Part shown: piece by piece, positions 9,148-17,750 of the stretch
Layout: the number at the start of each line of letters is the position of its first letter
Numbering within the stretch: position 1 is the first letter of the stretch
NCBI RefSeq assembly: GCF_002205795.1
Contig: NZ_NIUY01000001.1
Span: 992,001-1,056,000, forward strand
Direction: 5' to 3'
DNA length: 64,000 bases
Source: Chryseobacterium sp. VAUSW3
GTDB lineage: Bacteria; Bacteroidota; Bacteroidia; Flavobacteriales; Weeksellaceae
Made by a program: the position numbers and the translations under genes
The notes under the pieces: model-generated
Seen by the model: only the letters and a program-made list of their open reading frames with translations
The model's database searches: none
What the model was told of the DNA's origin: nothing

Positions 9148-10518
9148 ATGATTAGTTGGAGAAAGCATTACAAGAGGGGTCTTATCGCAATAGGTCTATT
9201 GCTGTCGACCAGTGCTTCTATTTACGCTCAAGGAGATGCGAAAAACGGTGAAAAGCTTTTCAAAGCTAACTGTGCCGCGTGTCACGCATTAGACAAGCAA
9301 CTTATTGGTCCTTCATTAGGTGGCGTAGTAGACAGGCTTAAAAAAGAGCAGAATCTCGATACAGATTGGCTGCATAAATGGATTAAAGACAATAAATCCC
9401 TGCGCGAATCGGGCGATAAGTACGCCATTGAAGTTTACGAGAAGTTTAACAAAACGGAGATGCTCCCTTTTCCTAATCTTACAGATCAGGACATCGATGA
9501 CATTTTAGAGTATACAACTAATCCCCCTGCGCCGGAACCGGCTGCGGCTGATGCTGCGACTGGCGGAGCTGCAGATACAAATTCAGTAGCTGCTTTAGAG
9601 GCTGCGAAAAAGGAATCAGTAAACTCGAAAATCATTCTTATTTCATTAGTAGCTATCGGTGCATTGTTGCTTTGGTTGCTTCTAAAACTTCAGCAGCTGG
9701 TAAAACTTCAGCAAAGTGAAGAGCTTACAGAACTCAACGCAAACAGAGCGGTTTCTCTTGGTGATCTTTATAGAAAATACCACTACGTAGGTAAAGGAGT
9801 TCTTGTAGTTCTGGGTGTTTTAGCAGCGTACGGAATCTGGAACTGGCTAATGTGGATTGGTGTTTACAAAGGTTACAAGCCGGAACAACCTATCTATTTC
9901 TCTCACAAAATTCACGCAGGTGAAAATAAAATCGACTGTCAGCTTTGCCACTCTTCAGCGAAGTATGGTAAAGTTTCAGAAATTCCTTCCATGAACGTTT
10001 GTATGAACTGTCACCGTACAATTTCTGAATACAACGGAAAATACATGGAGCCAGGAAAAGACAAAGCATTTTACGACGGCGAAATTCAAAAAATCTATGC
10101 GGCGACAGGCTGGGATCCAGCATCACAGCAGTATACAGGTAAAACACAACCTGTAGAATGGGTGAGGATCCACAACATGCCGGATTTTGTGTACTTCGAT
10201 CACTCTCAGCACGTAGTTGCTGGCGAGCAGGCAATCATCAGCTCTCATAACAAGAAGAATCCTGAAGCTAAAATTGATGTAGTTTGTAAAGCTTGTCACG
10301 GGCAGGTTGATACCATGAACGTGGTGCAAATGGCAAACGACTTTACCATGGGTTGGTGTATCGAGTGTCACAGAACAACTGAAGTTGATATGAACAACGG
10401 TTATAATAAAGAATACTTCAAAAATCTACACGACAAACTGAAAAAACAGTATGGTTCAGGTACTAAAATTACCGTAGATGCGATTGGAGGTCTTGAGTGT
10501 GGTAAATGTCATTATTAA
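9148..10518 (+). CDS. actA: Alternative complex III multihaem cytochrome c subunit ActA, with N-terminal monohaem domain
   Basis: ActA carries electrons from the iron-sulfur subunit of the quinol-oxidising alternative complex III to downstream acceptors in the periplasm. Six CxxCH haem c sites are visible. One starts at Cys42 (CAACH) in an N-terminal monohaem cytochrome c domain. Five start at 264, 285, 380, 404 and 451 in the C-terminal cytochrome-c7-like domain. A signal or anchor helix covers about 11-28, an Ala-rich linker 125-150, and two further membrane helices about 161-180 and 215-236. The length of 456 residues fits a fused form. It is the first gene of actABCDEF and has its own promoter at 9091. 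Confidence 0.93.
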   Translation: MISWRKHYKRGLIAIGLLLSTSASIYAQGDAKNGEKLFKANCAACHALDKQLIGPSLGGVVDRLKKEQNLDTDWLHKWIKDNKSLRESGDKYAIEVYEKFNKTEMLPFPNLTDQDIDDILEYTTNPPAPEPAAADAATGGAADTNSVAALEAAKKESVNSKIILISLVAIGALLLWLLLKLQQLVKLQQSEELTELNANRAVSLGDLYRKYHYVGKGVLVVLGVLAAYGIWNWLMWIGVYKGYKPEQPIYFSHKIHAGENKIDCQLCHSSAKYGKVSEIPSMNVCMNCHRTISEYNGKYMEPGKDKAFYDGEIQKIYAATGWDPASQQYTGKTQPVEWVRIHNMPDFVYFDHSQHVVAGEQAIISSHNKKNPEAKIDVVCKACHGQVDTMNVVQMANDFTMGWCIECHRTTEVDMNNGYNKEYFKNLHDKLKKQYGSGTKITVDAIGGLECGKCHY

Positions 10519-10539
10519 TAACAAAAATTAGAAGTATCA

Positions 10540-13500
10540 ATGGCTTCAAATAAAATAAAATTCAGAAGTATTCACGAACTGAAAGACCCAAGCCTAAACT
10601 CAAGGCTGGCTCTTAAAGAATTTCAGGACGAAATTCCTGTGGGTGAATTGTTGGGAGGTGAAAAATCAAAGGAATCGGGATCATCCAGAAGAGATTTCCT
10701 GAAACTTTTAGGATTCTCTACTGCTGCTGTTACTTTGGCCGCTTGTGAGGCTCCGGTGATTAAAACCATTCCTTACGTAGTAAAACCCCACGAAATTATC
10801 CCTGGTGTTCCCAATTATTATGCAACTACATATTTTGACGGTTACGATTTCGCAAGTGTTTTAGTAAAAACCAGAGAAGGAAGACCTATCAAAATAGAAC
10901 CGAATCCGTTAGCAAAAGACTTGGGTAAAACCAATGCAAGAGCACAGGCAGCGGTACTTTCACTTTACGACAATGATAAAGTAAAGCAGCCAAAACTTAA
11001 CGGTAAAGACGAAACTTTCGACAAAGTTGATGATTTCGTTCTTAAAGGTTTGGCAGATGCACAGGCTGGAGGTAAGAAAATTGTTCTTTTATCGCATTCT
11101 TACGCGTCGCCAACATTCAAGAAGTTATTTGCTGATTTCAAGGCAAAATATCCTACAGCTGAACTTGTAACTTACGATGCAGTTCCTCATACCGCAGCTT
11201 TAGATGCAGCTCAGGAAGTTTTCGGACAAAGAGCATTGCCGGTTTACGATTTAACTGGGACGCAACTGGTCGTTTCTTTCCAGGCAGATTTCTTAGGAGA
11301 TTATAACGGAAGTTCTTTAGAAACTTCTTACGCTGCGGCAAGAAAGCCAGGCCCGGATATGTTGAGACACATCCAGATCGAATCGAATATGTCTTTAACC
11401 GGTGCAAATGCCGATTCAAGAATAAAACTTAAGCCAAGTGCAGTAAACAAAGTTTTAGTTGAAGTTTATAACGGTCTTAACGGAGGTTCTGTAAGTAAAG
11501 AAGCTGCAGGTATCGTAAAAGAACTTCAGGAAAAAGGAAGCAATGCAGTTGTTTTTGCTGACGGATCTAAAGCAGCACACGTTTTAGCACACTTAATCAA
11601 TCAAAAATTAGCATCCAAAGCATTTACAGGAAAAGCAAACTTCCTGAAAGAATTTGATGCAGCAAGATATCAGGAATTTTTAGCTTGGATGAATGCAGGG
11701 CAGGTAGGTGTATTGATCGCCAACAATGTAAACCCTATTTATTCTAACAGTAAAGGTGAGGATTTCAAAAAACTTGTAGCAAAAGTACCTGTAGTAGTTG
11801 CTGTTGCAGACAAGAAGAACGAAATGTACAAAGCAGCGAAAGCGGTAATTCCTGTTGCCAACTGGCTGGAATCCTGGGGAGATATGGAACCTCAGACTGG
11901 TATTTACACCTTAATGCAGCCAACCATCCAGAAAATTTACAAATCAAGACAGATTGAAGAATCCTTATTGGTTTGGATGAACGGGAAAAATAATGCTGCC
12001 AATAACTATTACGATTATTTAAAAGCGAATGCAGCCACTTTCATCGGTGGAACTCCTTTCAACAAGGCACTTTACAATGGTGTAGTTGAAGGAGGAAGCG
12101 TGATCGGCTCGCTTTCCTATACTGGCGGAAATGCTGCACAGGCTGCCACAGATTTAAACAGCTTTAAAGCATCTGATTTAGAATTGGTTCTTTATACCAA
12201 AACTTCTATGGGAGACGGAACCCAGGCCAACAACCCTTGGTTGCAGGAATTACCGGATCCTATCACCAGAATTTCCTGGGATAACTATCTGACAGTTTCT
12301 CCTAAAGATGCCGAAAAATTAGGTTTAGATAACGACCTGAATGCAAGAATGCAGTTGGATGGCTCTCTGGTAAACCTTACAGTAAACGGTGTTACAATTA
12401 AAGATGTACCTGTATTTGTACAGCCGGGTCAGGCAGAAGGTTCTATGGGACTTGCGCTTGGTTATGGTAAAAAAGATTCAGGAAAAGTTGCAGAAACAGG
12501 CGTAAATGCTTATCCATTATTCGACGGTTCCAATTCAGTTTTATCGAATGTGAAAATCGAGAAAACTGGCGGAGATCACGAATTTGCAGGGATGCAGCTT
12601 CAGAATACCTTGATGGGCCGTTACGATATCGCAAGAGAAGTTCCTTTGGATACCTTCCTTAATGTGAAATTCGATGACGAAGTATTAGGATGGAACAAAC
12701 CTTTGGAGTATCATACCATTGGTGGAGCGCTTCCGGCAGGTAAAATTGACCTTTGGGATGCATTTGATGATACCGATGGGCCACATTTCAACCTTTCTGT
12801 GGATTTGAATTCATGTACTGGTTGTGGAGCATGTATCATTGCGTGCCAGGCAGAAAATAATGTTCCTGTTGTAGGTAAAGAAGAAGTAAGAATGTCGAGA
12901 GATATGTATTGGTTGAGAATCGACCGCTATTATTCTACCAACGTTCCTGCTGAAATGGATAAGAATAAAGACCGCAAACTTTCTCAGGAAGAAGCAGTTT
13001 CTGCAGATCTTGATGTACCGGGAATGTATGGTCATGCTTTCGATAAGGACAGCGGTATCCTTAACCATCCTGCAGATAACCCCGATGTAATCTTCCAGCC
13101 AGTAATGTGTCAGCACTGTAACCACGCACCTTGTGAAACTGTTTGTCCGGTTGCGGCCACATCGCACGGTAAGCAGGGGCAAAACCAAATGGCTTACAAC
13201 AGATGTATCGGTACTAGATACTGTGCGAACAACTGTCCGTATAAAGTAAGAAGATTCAACTGGTTTACTTATAACCTTAATGATAAATTCGACTTTAATC
13301 AAAATAACGATTTAGGTAGAATGGTTCTTAACCCCGATGTTGTTGTAAGAACAAGAGGGGTAATGGAGAAATGTTCGATGTGTATCCAAATGACACAAAA
13401 AACGATTCTTGAAGCTAAGAAAGAAGGCAGAACAGTAAAAGACGGAGAATTTTCTACAGCTTGTGTGAATGCTTGTTCTACAGGTGCAATGAAGTTTGGT

Positions 13501-13638
13501 GATATGAACGACAAAACTTCTGAAGTAAGAGCATTATACAGCTCTAACAGAAGATATACGTTGCTTGAGGAGATTGGTACAAAACCAAACGTTTTCTACC
13601 ACACCAAAGTGAGAAACAGAAAAGAACAAAATGTTTAA
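10540..13638 (+). CDS. actB: Alternative complex III iron-sulfur subunit ActB (molybdopterin-oxidoreductase-like)
   Basis: A 1032-residue fusion of a molybdopterin-enzyme-like domain (about 75-740) and an FeS domain (about 745-1032). The N terminus has a Tat-like signal, SSRRDFLKLLGFS (about 48-60), ending LAAC at Cys69. FeS ligands appear as CTGCGACIIAC (from 759), CQHCNHAPCETVC (from 857), CIGTRYCANNC (from 889), CSMC (from 945) and CVNACSTG. The molybdopterin-like half is expected to be cofactor-free, as in characterised ACIII; that is family knowledge. It passes electrons from the membrane quinol site to ActA. The 21-base gap after actA and 18-base gap to actC support one operon. Confidence 0.95.
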   Translation: MASNKIKFRSIHELKDPSLNSRLALKEFQDEIPVGELLGGEKSKESGSSRRDFLKLLGFSTAAVTLAACEAPVIKTIPYVVKPHEIIPGVPNYYATTYFDGYDFASVLVKTREGRPIKIEPNPLAKDLGKTNARAQAAVLSLYDNDKVKQPKLNGKDETFDKVDDFVLKGLADAQAGGKKIVLLSHSYASPTFKKLFADFKAKYPTAELVTYDAVPHTAALDAAQEVFGQRALPVYDLTGTQLVVSFQADFLGDYNGSSLETSYAAARKPGPDMLRHIQIESNMSLTGANADSRIKLKPSAVNKVLVEVYNGLNGGSVSKEAAGIVKELQEKGSNAVVFADGSKAAHVLAHLINQKLASKAFTGKANFLKEFDAARYQEFLAWMNAGQVGVLIANNVNPIYSNSKGEDFKKLVAKVPVVVAVADKKNEMYKAAKAVIPVANWLESWGDMEPQTGIYTLMQPTIQKIYKSRQIEESLLVWMNGKNNAANNYYDYLKANAATFIGGTPFNKALYNGVVEGGSVIGSLSYTGGNAAQAATDLNSFKASDLELVLYTKTSMGDGTQANNPWLQELPDPITRISWDNYLTVSPKDAEKLGLDNDLNARMQLDGSLVNLTVNGVTIKDVPVFVQPGQAEGSMGLALGYGKKDSGKVAETGVNAYPLFDGSNSVLSNVKIEKTGGDHEFAGMQLQNTLMGRYDIAREVPLDTFLNVKFDDEVLGWNKPLEYHTIGGALPAGKIDLWDAFDDTDGPHFNLSVDLNSCTGCGACIIACQAENNVPVVGKEEVRMSRDMYWLRIDRYYSTNVPAEMDKNKDRKLSQEEAVSADLDVPGMYGHAFDKDSGILNHPADNPDVIFQPVMCQHCNHAPCETVCPVAATSHGKQGQNQMAYNRCIGTRYCANNCPYKVRRFNWFTYNLNDKFDFNQNNDLGRMVLNPDVVVRTRGVMEKCSMCIQMTQKTILEAKKEGRTVKDGEFSTACVNACSTGAMKFGDMNDKTSEVRALYSSNRRYTLLEEIGTKPNVFYHTKVRNRKEQNV

Positions 13639-13656
13639 ATAATAAATAGGTAAAAA

Positions 13657-15057
13657 ATGTCAGGACATTACGAAGCTCCGATAAGGGAACCTTTAATTAT
13701 TGGTCATAAGACTTATCACGATATCACAGAAGATATCGCAAGACCTATCGAGGAACGCGCAGGAAAATTATGGTGGGTTTCCTTTTGGATAGCTTTAACA
13801 CTATTCATCTACGGATTTGGCTGTATCGCGTACACCATTGGTACCGGTATCGGTGCCTGGGGACTTAACAGAACCAACAACTGGGGATGGGATATCACCA
13901 ACTTCGTTTGGTGGGTAGGTATCGGTCACGCCGGAACCTTAATTTCTGCAGTTCTCCTCTTATTTAGACAAAGATGGAGAATGTCGGTAAACCGCTCCGC
14001 AGAAGCAATGACGATCTTCGCCGTTGTGCAGGCAGCAATTTTCCCGGTAATTCACATGGGTAGAGTATGGGTAGGATATTGGGTTTTCCCTTTACCAAAC
14101 CAGTTCGGTTCTCTTTGGACGAACTTTAACTCGCCGTTGCTTTGGGACGTATTTGCAATTTCAACGTATTTCTCTGTATCTACCGTATTCTGGTTTATGG
14201 GATTAATCCCTGACTTTGCGATGATCAGAGACCGTGCAAAAACCCCTTGGACCAAAAGAATTTATACATTCCTGGCTTTCGGGTGGGGTGGTAAAGCAAA
14301 ACACTGGCAAAGATTCGAGGAATTATCACTCGTTTTAGCAGGTTTGGCAACACCGCTTGTATTCTCGGTACACACCACCGTATCCTTTGACTTTGCTACA
14401 TCGGTAATTAAAGGTTGGCACTCAACCATCTATCCTCCGTACTTCGTTGCGGGAGCAATTTTCTCCGGATTTGCAATGGTACAAACCCTCTTGCTTGTTG
14501 CAAGAAAAGTAGCACACTTAGAGGATTATATTACCATGTACCATATTGAGATTATGAACATCGTAATCGTTGTAACAGGTGGTATGGTAACTGTAGCCTA
14601 CGCATGTGAATATTTCATCGCATGGTATTCAGGCTCACGATATGAAGATTTCGTATACCTTTCACCGGGTGCAGCAACCGGTCCTTACTGGTGGGCTTTC
14701 TGGGCGTTGATTATCTGTAACTTGGTTATTCCTGCTTTGTTCTGGTTCAAAAAAATCCGTACAAACATTATGGCTACATTTATTATCGCCTTGATCATCA
14801 ACATCGGGATGTGGTTTGAAAGATTCGATATTATCGTTATCAATATCTCAAGAGATTACTTACCAAGTTCATGGACAATGTTTAAGCCGACAATTATTGA
14901 CGTAGGAGTATTTCTCGGAACAATAGGCTTCTTCGGAGTATTATTCTTACTCTACGCCAGAACATTCCCTGTAATTGCTCAGGCTGAATTGAAGTCTATT
15001 TTGAAAATCTCAGGTGAAACTTATAAAGCAAAAGAAGAAGAAGATGAGCACCACTAA
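13657..15057 (+). CDS. actC: Alternative complex III membrane subunit ActC (NrfD/PsrC-like)
   Basis: A 466-residue polytopic protein with about ten membrane helices, of the NrfD/PsrC family, thought to hold the quinol-binding site of ACIII. Seen: the N-terminal REPLIIGHKTYHDITEDIARP, then helices such as WWVSFWIALTLFIYGFGCIAY and VWWVGIGHAGTLISAVLLLF, and HMGRVWVGYWVFPLPNQ and SLVLAGLATPLVFSVHTTVSFDFA, all characteristic of the subunit. The tail is acidic and His-ended (EEEDEHH). Its stop lies 14 bases inside actD, suggesting coupled translation. The paralogue ActF lies downstream in the same operon. Confidence 0.95.
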   Translation: MSGHYEAPIREPLIIGHKTYHDITEDIARPIEERAGKLWWVSFWIALTLFIYGFGCIAYTIGTGIGAWGLNRTNNWGWDITNFVWWVGIGHAGTLISAVLLLFRQRWRMSVNRSAEAMTIFAVVQAAIFPVIHMGRVWVGYWVFPLPNQFGSLWTNFNSPLLWDVFAISTYFSVSTVFWFMGLIPDFAMIRDRAKTPWTKRIYTFLAFGWGGKAKHWQRFEELSLVLAGLATPLVFSVHTTVSFDFATSVIKGWHSTIYPPYFVAGAIFSGFAMVQTLLLVARKVAHLEDYITMYHIEIMNIVIVVTGGMVTVAYACEYFIAWYSGSRYEDFVYLSPGAATGPYWWAFWALIICNLVIPALFWFKKIRTNIMATFIIALIINIGMWFERFDIIVINISRDYLPSSWTMFKPTIIDVGVFLGTIGFFGVLFLLYARTFPVIAQAELKSILKISGETYKAKEEEDEHH

Positions 15058-15565
15058 AAAAGTTTACGGCATTTATGCCGATGATGACGATTTATTGAAC
15101 GGCGTACACGCCTTCAATGACAAAGGAATCAAAATCGACGAAGTGTATACTCCGTTTCCGGTTCATGGTCTTGACAAAGCTTTAGGGTTAAAAAAGACCA
15201 GAATTTCAGATGCTGCTTTTATTTACGCAGTATACGGTGTAACCATAGGTATTTTAGTTACTTGGTACACAATGAACCGCGACTGGCCTCAGAATATCGG
15301 GGGTAAACCAGCTTTCGAATGGTCCAGAAACATGCCTGCATTCGTAGTTCCAATGTTTGAACTCATGGTATTTTGTGCAGCACACATGATGTCGCTTACC
15401 TTCTTGGTAAGAAACAAAATGTATCCAGGTTGCCCGCCACAAAATCCAGATCCTAGAACTACCGATGATAAGTTTATGATGGAATTTGTAACCGATGATG
15501 TAGAATCTGTAAAACAAATCCTGATAGATACCGGTGTAGAAGAAATTACGGTAAAAGATGCTTAG
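15044..15565 (+). CDS. actD: Alternative complex III subunit ActD (DUF3341)
   Basis: A 173-residue protein with a soluble N-terminal part (VYGIYADDDDLLNGVHAFNDKGIKIDEVYTPFPVHGLD, the DUF3341 signature) and two membrane helices (about 59-79 and 96-121). It is a structural ACIII subunit at the cytoplasmic face. The ATG at 15044 (MSTTKKVYG) was chosen over an in-frame ATG at 15014. It gives the family's usual N terminus, and the extension would be only a lysine-rich run within actC. It overlaps actC by 14 bases. Confidence 0.93.
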   Translation: MSTTKKVYGIYADDDDLLNGVHAFNDKGIKIDEVYTPFPVHGLDKALGLKKTRISDAAFIYAVYGVTIGILVTWYTMNRDWPQNIGGKPAFEWSRNMPAFVVPMFELMVFCAAHMMSLTFLVRNKMYPGCPPQNPDPRTTDDKFMMEFVTDDVESVKQILIDTGVEEITVKDA

Positions 15566-15620
15566 AATGAAACCCTGTAAAACGGTTCCATTTGATTATA
15601 AAAACAATAAAATTGTCCAA

Positions 15621-16328
15621 ATGACAAAGAATATATTTAAAATTACAGCCATCTTAGGATTTGCAGCAATTTCATTAAGTTCTTGCAGCAAAGAAAATCC
15701 GCCATTGGTTTATTTTCCTGATATGTACTTTCCGGTAGCATATGATCCTTTAATGAAAGCTGAAGATGCATATTCAGATCATGAAAATGAAATTCCAGCT
15801 TTTGTTAAGAACAACGGCGCTACAGGATTAAGTCCTGTAAATGGAACTGTTGCCCAGAATAAAGATGGTGTTGCAGACGAAGCAATGAATACTGCGATGA
15901 CGCCAGATCAGTACAATGGAGGTTATGATGCTTCTAAATTGATTTCGGAATCACCACTAAATGCGGCGAATCAGGCAAAAGATATTGAAAGAGGTAAACT
16001 TCTATATAACCAGGCTTGTGCAGCATGTCACGGTACCGGCGGTGACGGACAGGGACCAATTGTTGCCAGTGGCGCTTATGTGGGTGTTCCTAATTATGCC
16101 GACCGGCAGCTTACCGTAGGTTCTGTTCATTATGTGATTACCAATGGTAGAAACGCAATGGGTTCTTACGCTGGACAATTAAAACCTGGTGACCGGTGGA
16201 GAGTTGCAATGTACGTAATGAATGCCTTCAAAGGTGGAATTGCTCCAGCAGCTCCTGCTGATGCAGCACCTGCGACTGATGCTGCTGCTGCAGCTTCTGC
16301 GAGTGTATCGACTAGTCCTAAAAAATAA
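15621..16328 (+). CDS. actE: Alternative complex III monohaem cytochrome c lipoprotein ActE
   Basis: A 235-residue lipoprotein with one haem c. The ATG at 15621 gives a clean lipoprotein signal, MTKNIFKITAILGFAAISLSSC, with lipidated Cys22. The open frame from 15558 would add 21 polar residues in front of the signal and is disfavoured. The cytochrome domain covers about 105-210: AACHGTGGDGQGPIV holds the CAACH haem site, and the distal Met is probably in RNAMGSYAGQL. The Ala/Pro/Thr-rich tail (about 213-235) looks disordered. It is the electron exit partner of ActA. The operon position is exactly the conserved one, between actD and actF. Confidence 0.92.
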   Translation: MTKNIFKITAILGFAAISLSSCSKENPPLVYFPDMYFPVAYDPLMKAEDAYSDHENEIPAFVKNNGATGLSPVNGTVAQNKDGVADEAMNTAMTPDQYNGGYDASKLISESPLNAANQAKDIERGKLLYNQACAACHGTGGDGQGPIVASGAYVGVPNYADRQLTVGSVHYVITNGRNAMGSYAGQLKPGDRWRVAMYVMNAFKGGIAPAAPADAAPATDAAAAASASVSTSPKK

Positions 16329-16340
16329 AAAGAAATTAAA

Positions 16341-17672
16341 ATGTATAGTTTTTCACCTAAATTAAGATTATATTCAATCATATTTATCGTTCTGGGATTA
16401 GTGCTTTTTGGAGTAGGTTACTTTATGAATCACGGTATCGATGATGCAAGAATTGAACATATGATGGAGGCCGTTCATGCCGGAGGTAATCATGCTCCTA
16501 CACATTCAAGCGAAATGGTAGGTCCTCAGGATCATCAAGCTCATTTGGACCATGCAAAACTGCAGATTCATAACCAACCTTTGGCAGCAATTCACACCGT
16601 TGCGGTATTTTTGTTCGCGCTGAGCTGCTGTGCATTGTTTTTCTATTCTATTCAGAATGCAGCGCATGCAGGCTGGTCAATCATTATTTTAAGAGTAATG
16701 GAAGCTATCGCATCTTTTATACCTTATGCAGGTGCGATTCTTATTATCATCATGCTGTTGAATGCCAGCCATCAGGGACATCTTTTCCACTGGATGGATC
16801 CGGAATTAACAACCCCTGGTGATGCACATTTCGATCCTATCCTTTATGAGAAGAAAATATTCTTAAATATTCCTTTCTATGCTTTCAGAACCGTACTTTA
16901 CGTAGTGGGTGCGTCGTTCTTCGCATGGAAACTTAAAACACTTTCCAAGAAAGTTGATGAAACTAAAGACAGAAAAGTTTATGCATCTTACTATAATTGG
17001 AGTATCGGATACATCGCTTTCTTCGGTTTTGCATCTGCAGCCTGGGCTTGGGATTGGTTAATGTCAATTGACCCTCACTGGTATTCTACCATGTACATTT
17101 GGTATGCGATGGTAAGTACATTGGCTTCTGCGGTTGCAGCGATCATTCTGATCAGTGTATATCTGAAGAAAAAAGGTGTTTTACCGCAGTTCAATGATAA
17201 TCACCTGCATGATTTAGGAGTGTTTCTTTTCGCTACAAGTATGCTTTGGTCTTACACATGGTTCTGTCAGTTTATGCTTTACTGGTATGCAAACGTACCG
17301 GAAGAGGTTAACTATTTCTTCGGAAGGTTTAAATACTATGGACCAACGTTCCTGCCAATGCTTATTCTAAACTTCCTTATTCCATTATTGGTATTGGTAA
17401 GTTCAAGCATTAAGAGAAACTATACCGTAGTAACTACCGTTGCAGTAATTGTACTTGTAGGTCACTGGCTCGATTATTTCAATATGGTGATGCCGGGAAC
17501 GGTAGGACCTTACTGGAAGACACCGGAAGTATTTATCCTTAATTTAGGCTCCGTGTTGTTTGGCGTTGGTTTGTTTGTATTTGTGGTTTTAACTGCACTT
17601 TCAAAACTGAAATTAATTCCGGAAGGCAACCCTTACGTGAAAGAATCAAAAATTTACGAATATCCGTTCTAA
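16341..17672 (+). CDS. actF: Alternative complex III membrane subunit ActF
   Basis: A 443-residue polytopic NrfD-like protein with about ten helices, paralogous to ActC and the last gene of the operon. Marks include LRLYSIIFIVLGLVLFGVGYFMNHG at the N terminus, a His-rich periplasmic stretch (HMMEAVHAGGNHAPTHSSE, about 40-58), AAWAWDWLMSIDPHWYSTMYIWY, and WLDYFNMVMPGTVGPYW near the end. In characterised ACIII this subunit takes part in proton handling; that is inferred from the family. No cytochrome oxidase genes follow: the operon ends at a terminator at 17694-17724. Confidence 0.94.
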   Translation: MYSFSPKLRLYSIIFIVLGLVLFGVGYFMNHGIDDARIEHMMEAVHAGGNHAPTHSSEMVGPQDHQAHLDHAKLQIHNQPLAAIHTVAVFLFALSCCALFFYSIQNAAHAGWSIIILRVMEAIASFIPYAGAILIIIMLLNASHQGHLFHWMDPELTTPGDAHFDPILYEKKIFLNIPFYAFRTVLYVVGASFFAWKLKTLSKKVDETKDRKVYASYYNWSIGYIAFFGFASAAWAWDWLMSIDPHWYSTMYIWYAMVSTLASAVAAIILISVYLKKKGVLPQFNDNHLHDLGVFLFATSMLWSYTWFCQFMLYWYANVPEEVNYFFGRFKYYGPTFLPMLILNFLIPLLVLVSSSIKRNYTVVTTVAVIVLVGHWLDYFNMVMPGTVGPYWKTPEVFILNLGSVLFGVGLFVFVVLTALSKLKLIPEGNPYVKESKIYEYPF

Positions 17673-17693
17673 TTTTCTATAGATCGTTCAATA

Positions 17694-17724
17694 AAAAAAT
17701 CCCGGCTTTGTGTCGGGATTTTTG
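17694..17724 (+). terminator. Intrinsic terminator of the act operon
   Basis: Arms ATCCCG/CGGGAT with a 9-base loop, A-tract before and TTTTTG after. The next gene's -7 element (17726-17733) abuts it. Confidence 0.82.
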
Positions 17725-17725
17725 T

Positions 17726-17733
17726 TAAATTTG
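17726..17733 (+). promoter_or_regulatory. -7 promoter element for lipoprotein-apt operon
   Basis: TAAATTTG, 17 bases before the ATG at 17751, directly after the act terminator. Confidence 0.6.
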
Positions 17734-17750
17734 TATCTAAACCTCATCTT

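Noticed and set aside
10540-12780. ActB N-terminal half as an active molybdopterin oxidoreductase
   Set aside because: It sits in a complete ACIII operon; this domain is known to lack the cofactor in that complex, so an independent Mo enzyme is not claimed.
12811-13302. A 163-codon minus-strand frame opposite actB
   Set aside because: Lies wholly inside a well-supported FeS domain with no promoter or family features of its own.
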